Shown here one piece after another: positions 16,239 to 19,928 of a DNA stretch of 19,928 bases. Under the pieces are notes generated by a model that saw nothing but the letters and a program-made list of their open reading frames with translations, was not told the origin of the DNA and did no database searches. Within the stretch, counting starts at the first letter, position 1, and every line of letters starts with the position of its first letter. Origin of the DNA: CAZWMK01 sp964635065 (GTDB lineage: Bacteria; Pseudomonadota; Alphaproteobacteria; Sphingomonadales; Sphingomonadaceae); assembly GCA_964635065.1 (NCBI GenBank), contig CAZWMK010000034.1, forward strand, positions 1 to 19,928. The letters are read 5' to 3'. The position numbers and the translations under genes are program-made.

Positions 16239-17006
16239 TTATGCCAGATCGATGATGAGGCCATCATGGCCGGGTATCACCCCCTGCGGCAGTTCGTTGC
16301 AAAGCGTGCGATAATCCATGCTGTTGTCCATATGGGTTAGCACTGCAAGCCGTGGCTGATAGCGCGCGATCCACTCAAGCGTCAGTGCCAGGTGCGCATG
16401 CGTCGGGTGCGGATTACGACGCAACGCATCGACCACCCAAAGATCGAGACCTTTCAGATGGCGTTCGGATTCGGGCGGAATTCCATTGATATCCGTGGAA
16501 TATGCAAGCGACTTGCCGCCGCAGTCTATACGATAGCCGACAGAGTCAATCGGACCATGCCGCTGCCGGAATGGCGTGACACGCATTGAACCGATCATCA
16601 GCTGTTCCGGCAGGATATTCTTTTCGGCAATTGCCGGATAGTCGCCAGCCCCTTCAAATATATAGGAAAAACGACTTCCTAGAACATCCCATGTCGCGCT
16701 GGTGGCATAGCAGTCGATCTTACGGCCCATGGCATGGCACAGTGGTCGAAGATCATCGATGCCATGTGCATGATCGGCATGGTCGTGGGTATAGAACACG
16801 GCATCGAGATGGCCGACACCGGCATCCAGCAACTGTTCACGCATATCCGGGCTGGTATCGATCAGCAGCGCATGTGCGCCCTGTTCAACGAGAACGGAAA
16901 CACGCCGTCGGCGATTTTTCGGCTCAACCGGATCACAGACACCCCAGTCGCCACCGATGCGCGGGACGCCGCTTGACGTGCCCGAACCGAGCACCGTCAG
17001 TCTCAC
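16239..17006 (-). CDS. MBL-fold metallo-hydrolase (PhnP-like, COG1235)
   Basis: A 255-aa metallo-beta-lactamase-fold enzyme. It opens with LTVLGSGTSSGVPRIGG, as PhnP-type phosphodiesterases do, and the metal motif THDHADH gives H74, H76, D78 and H79. Further metal-binding positions are probably in RQRHG, STDING and LTHMD near the C-terminus. Relatives cleave phosphodiester or cyclic phosphate bonds, but no phosphonate genes are present, so the substrate is unknown. It follows tatD with a 4-base ATGA overlap and is a standard neighbour of tatD in Alphaproteobacteria. Confidence 0.92.
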   Translation of the reverse strand: MRLTVLGSGTSSGVPRIGGDWGVCDPVEPKNRRRRVSVLVEQGAHALLIDTSPDMREQLLDAGVGHLDAVFYTHDHADHAHGIDDLRPLCHAMGRKIDCYATSATWDVLGSRFSYIFEGAGDYPAIAEKNILPEQLMIGSMRVTPFRQRHGPIDSVGYRIDCGGKSLAYSTDINGIPPESERHLKGLDLWVVDALRRNPHPTHAHLALTLEWIARYQPRLAVLTHMDNSMDYRTLCNELPQGVIPGHDGLIIDLA

Positions 17007-17782
17007 GGCAAGCGCGCCTTGTTGAACAGGGTCAGGAAGTTGTGCGTTGTTGTTTTCGCCAGTTCTTCAACCGTAACGCCCCGCAGGCGCGCCAAAAATG
17101 CCGCACTATGTGCAACATAGGCAGGTTCGCAGGTCTTGCCCCGCACTGGCACGGGGGCCAGAAACGGTGCGTCAGTTTCGATCAGCAGACGGTCTGCCGG
17201 CAGACGTGCGGCCGTTGCTTGCAGGGCCTGAGCATTCTTGAAGGTGACGATGCCCGACAGGGAAATATAAAAACCCATGTCAAGTGCTTGATCTGCCAGC
17301 CAATCACTTGCCGTAAAGCAATGAATGACGCCGGTCAGCGGCCCCTTCCCCATGGCTTCGCGCAATATGGCAATGGTGTCTGCTTCTGCATCACGGGTGT
17401 GGACGACAATCGGCAGACCGGTTTCCTGCGCTGCACGAATGTGACTTTGAAAACTGGCCTGCTGCTGCGCACGGTCGCTTTTGTCATAATAATAATCCAG
17501 CCCGGTTTCACCGATGCCGACAACGCGCGGATGATGTGCGGCATCGATCAGGCGCGCTGTGTCGAGATCGGCATGCTGGTCGGCTTCGTGCGGATGAATG
17601 CCAACCGTGGCCCATATATCCGGGGCACTGTCTGCCAGACGGATCACTGCATCCCATTCATCAAGGCGTGTCGAGATGCCAAGCATCCCCGACACCCCGG
17701 CGTCGCGCGCACGCGCGATGACGCCTGCTTGATCCTCGATCAATCCGGGATAGTTCAGGTGGCAATGACTGTCGATGAACAT
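17003..17782 (-). CDS. tatD: TatD-family metal-dependent hydrolase (DNase)
   Basis: A 259-aa TIM-barrel amidohydrolase. Metal and active-site residues are all visible: H6 and H8 in FIDSHCHL, E92 in GIGETGLDYYYD, H128 in VVHTRDA, H154 in VIHCFT and D204 in IETDAPFLAP. Relatives are 3'-5' exonucleases, though the physiological role of YcfH/TatD-type copies is uncertain. The open frame runs upstream to 17884, but the Met at 17782 is the true start because FIDSHCHL begins at residue 2. The start overlaps the metG stop by one base (TGATG), so the genes are translationally coupled. Confidence 0.96.
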   Translation of the reverse strand: MFIDSHCHLNYPGLIEDQAGVIARARDAGVSGMLGISTRLDEWDAVIRLADSAPDIWATVGIHPHEADQHADLDTARLIDAAHHPRVVGIGETGLDYYYDKSDRAQQQASFQSHIRAAQETGLPIVVHTRDAEADTIAILREAMGKGPLTGVIHCFTASDWLADQALDMGFYISLSGIVTFKNAQALQATAARLPADRLLIETDAPFLAPVPVRGKTCEPAYVAHSAAFLARLRGVTVEELAKTTTHNFLTLFNKARLP

Positions 17783-19476
17783 CAGACGGCGTCTGCCTCT
17801 ACCCAGCGCGGAAAAACACCTTCTGGAGCAGGTAGTTGCAGGCCGGGCTTCAATGGATGACTGAGCGCGGCGAAATCGCGGCAATCGGCAGGAACCGCCA
17901 GAAGATCAAGCAATTTACCACCCGATACGGGCATGGCGGGCTGTATCAGGATAGCGAAACGGCGCACAGCCTCCGCGACATTGTAGAGAATCGTCGCGGC
18001 ACGCTCCGGATCGGTTTTCCGTACCGTCCACGGCGCCTGGGCCGCGATGTAGCCATTGGCTTCGCTGACCACGCGAAAAACCTGTTCAAGCGCCTGATGC
18101 AGCGCGAAATGCTGCATGGCGGCATCGACTTCGCCGGGAAGCGCATCGAGACGGGCATAAAAGGCCTCGTCCTCCGCCGTGCGGGGGCCGGGCGCAGGCA
18201 GGATACCATCCAGATTCTTGGCGATCATCGACAGCGAGCGCTGCGCCAGATTGCCAAGGTCGTTCGCCAGATCGCCGTTGATGCGCGCGACGATCGCATC
18301 ATGACTGTAACTGCCATCCTGACCGAAGGGGACTTCACGCAACAGGAAGTAGCGCAGCTGATCAACGCCATAAAGTTCGGCCAACGCCAGCGGTTCGACG
18401 ACATTGCCCAGTGATTTCGACATTTTCTCGCCCTTGTTCAGGACGAAGCCGTGACCGAAAACGCAGCCTGGCAAGGCGACATCAGCCGACATCAGGAAAG
18501 CGGGCCAGTAGATGGCGTGAAAGCGCACGACATCCTTGCCAATGACGTGGACATCGGCGGGCCAGCGCGCTGTATAGTCGGCGCCGGGGAAGCCTGCGCC
18601 GGTCAGATAGTTGGTCAGCGCATCAACCCAGACATACATGACATGGCCGGGCGCGTCGGGCACAGGCACGCCCCAGTCGAAACTTGTGCGCGAAATCGAC
18701 AGATCCGACAGGCCGCCTTTGACGAAATTGATCATCTCATTGCGGCGGCTCGCCGGCTGGATGAAATCGGGATTGGCGTCATAAAAGGCCAGCAGCCGGT
18801 CCTGATAGGCGGAAAGCCGGAAAAAATAGCTTTCCTCGACCGTCCATTCGACCGGAGTGCCCTGCGGCGACAGCTTGCAGCCGTCCGGCCCCGCAACCAG
18901 TTCCTTTTCATCATAATAGGCTTCATCGCGGACAGAGTACCAGCCCTCATAGCGGTCGAGGTAAATGTCGCCCTTGTCCGCCATGCGGCGGAAGAGCTTC
19001 TGCAATTCGTACGATTCGGGCGTTGTCCGCTCCGTCGGCAGCACGCGCTCCCCGATCATGTTCTGATTCGTGCCGATCAGGCCGACTTTCCGGCCGTCCG
19101 CGGCCAAAATGGCCCGTGTCATATAAGTGGCCGTCGTCTTGCCCTTGGTTCCCGTTAATCCGATCAGCTCCAGCCGGCCGGAAGGATGATTGAAAAACCG
19201 GTCGGAAACATAAGCCAGAGCGCGTCTGGTATCGGCAACGCGAACCCAGGGAACCGTGAGGCCGTCAACCGGCTTTTGCAGCAAGATCGCCGATACAGAC
19301 TGATTCTGGGCTTGAAGCGCATAGCGATGACCATCGGTAACATAACCTTCGATACAAACAAACAAGGAACCCTGGCGGACTTTACGCGAATCATAGGCGA
19401 TAGCGTCGATATCGACCGACAGATCGCAGTTTTGATCCAGTATTTCGATTCCGTCCAGTAAATCCTTTAATTTCAT
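17782..19476 (-). CDS. Chimeric ORF: Clostridia-type MurE N-terminus joined to MetG C-terminus
   Basis: One open frame of 564 aa joins two unrelated enzymes. Residues 1 to about 160 are the N-terminal part of UDP-MurNAc-tripeptide synthetase (MurE): IAYDSRKVRQGSLFVCIEGY, the ATP-binding loop GTKGKTT at 109-115, KVGLIGT and ERTTPESYELQKLF. Residues about 163-564 are methionyl-tRNA synthetase (MetG): DKGDIYLDRYEGWYSVRDE, YVWVDALTNYLTG, KMSKSLGNVV (KMSKS at 351-355) and the anticodon-binding helical domain. MurE loses most of its central domain and its C-terminal domain, and MetG loses about its first 115 residues, including the HIGH motif, so neither enzyme would work. The metG part fits the downstream tatD-MBL-mazG operon; the murE part fits the PASTA gene upstream. 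A false assembly join is far more likely than a real fusion. Confidence 0.9.
   Translation of the reverse strand: MKLKDLLDGIEILDQNCDLSVDIDAIAYDSRKVRQGSLFVCIEGYVTDGHRYALQAQNQSVSAILLQKPVDGLTVPWVRVADTRRALAYVSDRFFNHPSGRLELIGLTGTKGKTTATYMTRAILAADGRKVGLIGTNQNMIGERVLPTERTTPESYELQKLFRRMADKGDIYLDRYEGWYSVRDEAYYDEKELVAGPDGCKLSPQGTPVEWTVEESYFFRLSAYQDRLLAFYDANPDFIQPASRRNEMINFVKGGLSDLSISRTSFDWGVPVPDAPGHVMYVWVDALTNYLTGAGFPGADYTARWPADVHVIGKDVVRFHAIYWPAFLMSADVALPGCVFGHGFVLNKGEKMSKSLGNVVEPLALAELYGVDQLRYFLLREVPFGQDGSYSHDAIVARINGDLANDLGNLAQRSLSMIAKNLDGILPAPGPRTAEDEAFYARLDALPGEVDAAMQHFALHQALEQVFRVVSEANGYIAAQAPWTVRKTDPERAATILYNVAEAVRRFAILIQPAMPVSGGKLLDLLAVPADCRDFAALSHPLKPGLQLPAPEGVFPRWVEADAV
18970..19002. other. 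Probable assembly junction between two genomes
   Basis: This stretch encodes QKLFRRMADKG (residues 159-169 of the chimeric frame). In Clostridia MurE the corresponding text is close to ELQKLFRRMADAGC, and in alphaproteobacterial MetG it is close to RMADKGDIYLDRYEGWYSVRD, as I recall these families. A shared string of about 20 bases would be enough for a k-mer assembler to join the two and would keep the frame. The exact break cannot be placed without reads or both parent sequences. Confidence 0.8.
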
Positions 19477-19518
19477 GACTCCATATCCTCACAGTCGGTT
19501 AATCTTTAAAAGTCTATT

Positions 19519-19928
19519 TTATTCTGTTTCACCCGATTGGGCAACTTCTTCTTCGATCGCGGCAAAGACAACCGTAATCACGCTGCCGCGTTTGAGATGG
19601 GTGATTGCCGGTTCTGTTGCCGGTTCTGTTGCCGGCGTGCCGCCGGCCGGATCCGCAGCGCTGCCGGCGCCGGCCACGCTGCTTTCCGTGGTTCCCGGAG
19701 TCGGCTGAGCGGCCGGTGTGGCGGCCGCGCCGCGTCCATAGGTCGGGGCTGGATCCTGACTGACCGCTTCGCCGAGACAATCGCCGCTGATCCGGATATT
19801 CAAACCGCTTTCCGCAGCCGAACTGAAGCATTCGTGAACCGTTTTGCCGGTGAAGTCCGGGATGGCCATTTCCTCTTCCTGCGGCGTTTCCACCGGGTAA
19901 AGGATGACCAGTCCTTTATTGTGCAACT
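19519..19928 (-). CDS. SpoVD/PBP2-like penicillin-binding protein, PASTA-domain C-terminus (partial)
   Basis: This is the 3' end of a gene that continues past the window edge; no ATG start is present in the visible part. It reads as a PASTA domain (IPDFTGKTVHECFSSAAESGL, then LGEAVSQDPAPTYGRG, ending LKRGSVITVVFA) followed by an acidic tail. PASTA domains bind peptidoglycan or beta-lactams and close many class B transpeptidases of Firmicutes. Between the DPAP turn and the last strand there is an Ala/Pro/Thr/Gly-rich insert of about 45 residues. In Clostridia the spoVD/ftsI-type gene directly precedes murE, as here (42-base gap). The identification as a PBP rests on the PASTA domain and this context; a PASTA serine/threonine kinase is possible but less likely beside murE. 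Confidence 0.7.
   Translation of the reverse strand, partial: LHNKGLVILYPVETPQEEEMAIPDFTGKTVHECFSSAAESGLNIRISGDCLGEAVSQDPAPTYGRGAAATPAAQPTPGTTESSVAGAGSAADPAGGTPATEPATEPAITHLKRGSVITVVFAAIEEEVAQSGETE
19607..19635. repeat. 12-bp tandem repeat in the PASTA insert
   Basis: The unit GCCGGTTCTGTT occurs twice in a row followed by GCCGG. On the minus strand it encodes the repeated tetrapeptide ATEP/EPAT inside the low-complexity insert of the PASTA-domain protein. Being a multiple of three bases, copy-number slippage would change the linker length without breaking the frame. Confidence 0.85.

Noticed and set aside
16239..17006. Phosphonate metabolism gene phnP
   Set aside because: The fold and opening motif are PhnP-like, but no other phn genes are present and this family member commonly travels with tatD and metG in Alphaproteobacteria.
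16586..17860. 424-residue plus-strand open frame across tatD and the MBL gene
   Set aside because: It is antisense to two complete enzymes with all active-site residues visible; its protein is Cys/Arg/His-rich with no family signature.
17782..19476. Novel fusion enzyme linking cell-wall synthesis to tRNA charging
   Set aside because: Both halves lack essential regions, they come from different bacterial phyla, and the upstream neighbour is also foreign; an assembly chimera explains all three.

Overview
The window reads as a stretch of an alphaproteobacterial chromosome, most likely Sphingomonadales or a close relative, carrying a short foreign piece at its right end. The evidence is gene order and protein type: a pyruvate dehydrogenase cluster, lipA followed by a COQ10/RatA-type gene, a fused ispDF, the dusB-ntrB-ntrC-ntrY-ntrX-hfq-hflX block, and metG-tatD-MBL-mazG on the other strand. 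The order assignment is an inference from recalled synteny; the class assignment is firm. Genes are packed tightly, no gene-free stretch reaches 300 bases, and I found no tRNA, rRNA, CRISPR array, phage or insertion sequence.

Layout. Positions 1-2362 (+) hold the 3' part of pdhB (E1 beta), a free-standing 80-residue lipoyl-domain gene, and pdhC (E2). A beta-carbonic anhydrase (2404-3045, -) converges on pdhC. lipA, which makes the lipoyl cofactor used by both lipoyl proteins, and a COQ10/RatA-like gene follow on +. The 3' end of the latter overlaps the convergent cinA/pncC-type gene, which is co-transcribed with bifunctional ispDF (-). From 6240 to 15396 everything is on +: dusB, the NtrB/NtrC and NtrY/NtrX two-component pairs, hfq and hflX. 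This is a compact nitrogen-regulation and post-transcriptional-control block with several overlapping start/stop codons. From 15447 to 17782 (-) lie mazG, an MBL-fold hydrolase and tatD, read right to left as tatD-MBL-mazG behind metG.

The right end (about 18990-19928) does not belong with the rest. The ORF at 17782-19476 (-) begins as a Clostridia-type MurE and becomes, in frame, an alphaproteobacterial methionyl-tRNA synthetase that lacks its HIGH-containing N-terminus. Upstream of it is the PASTA-domain C-terminus of a SpoVD/PBP2-like protein, which is the normal neighbour of murE in Clostridia. The simplest explanation is a chimeric (metagenomic) assembly joined at a short sequence shared by the two genes. 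It should not be read as a new fusion protein unless raw reads prove it.

I see no convincing undescribed system here. The points most worth checking are the MurE/MetG join, the solo lipoyl-domain protein beside E2, the PASTA domain interrupted by a low-complexity insert, and the NtrX protein lacking the sigma-54 contact loop.
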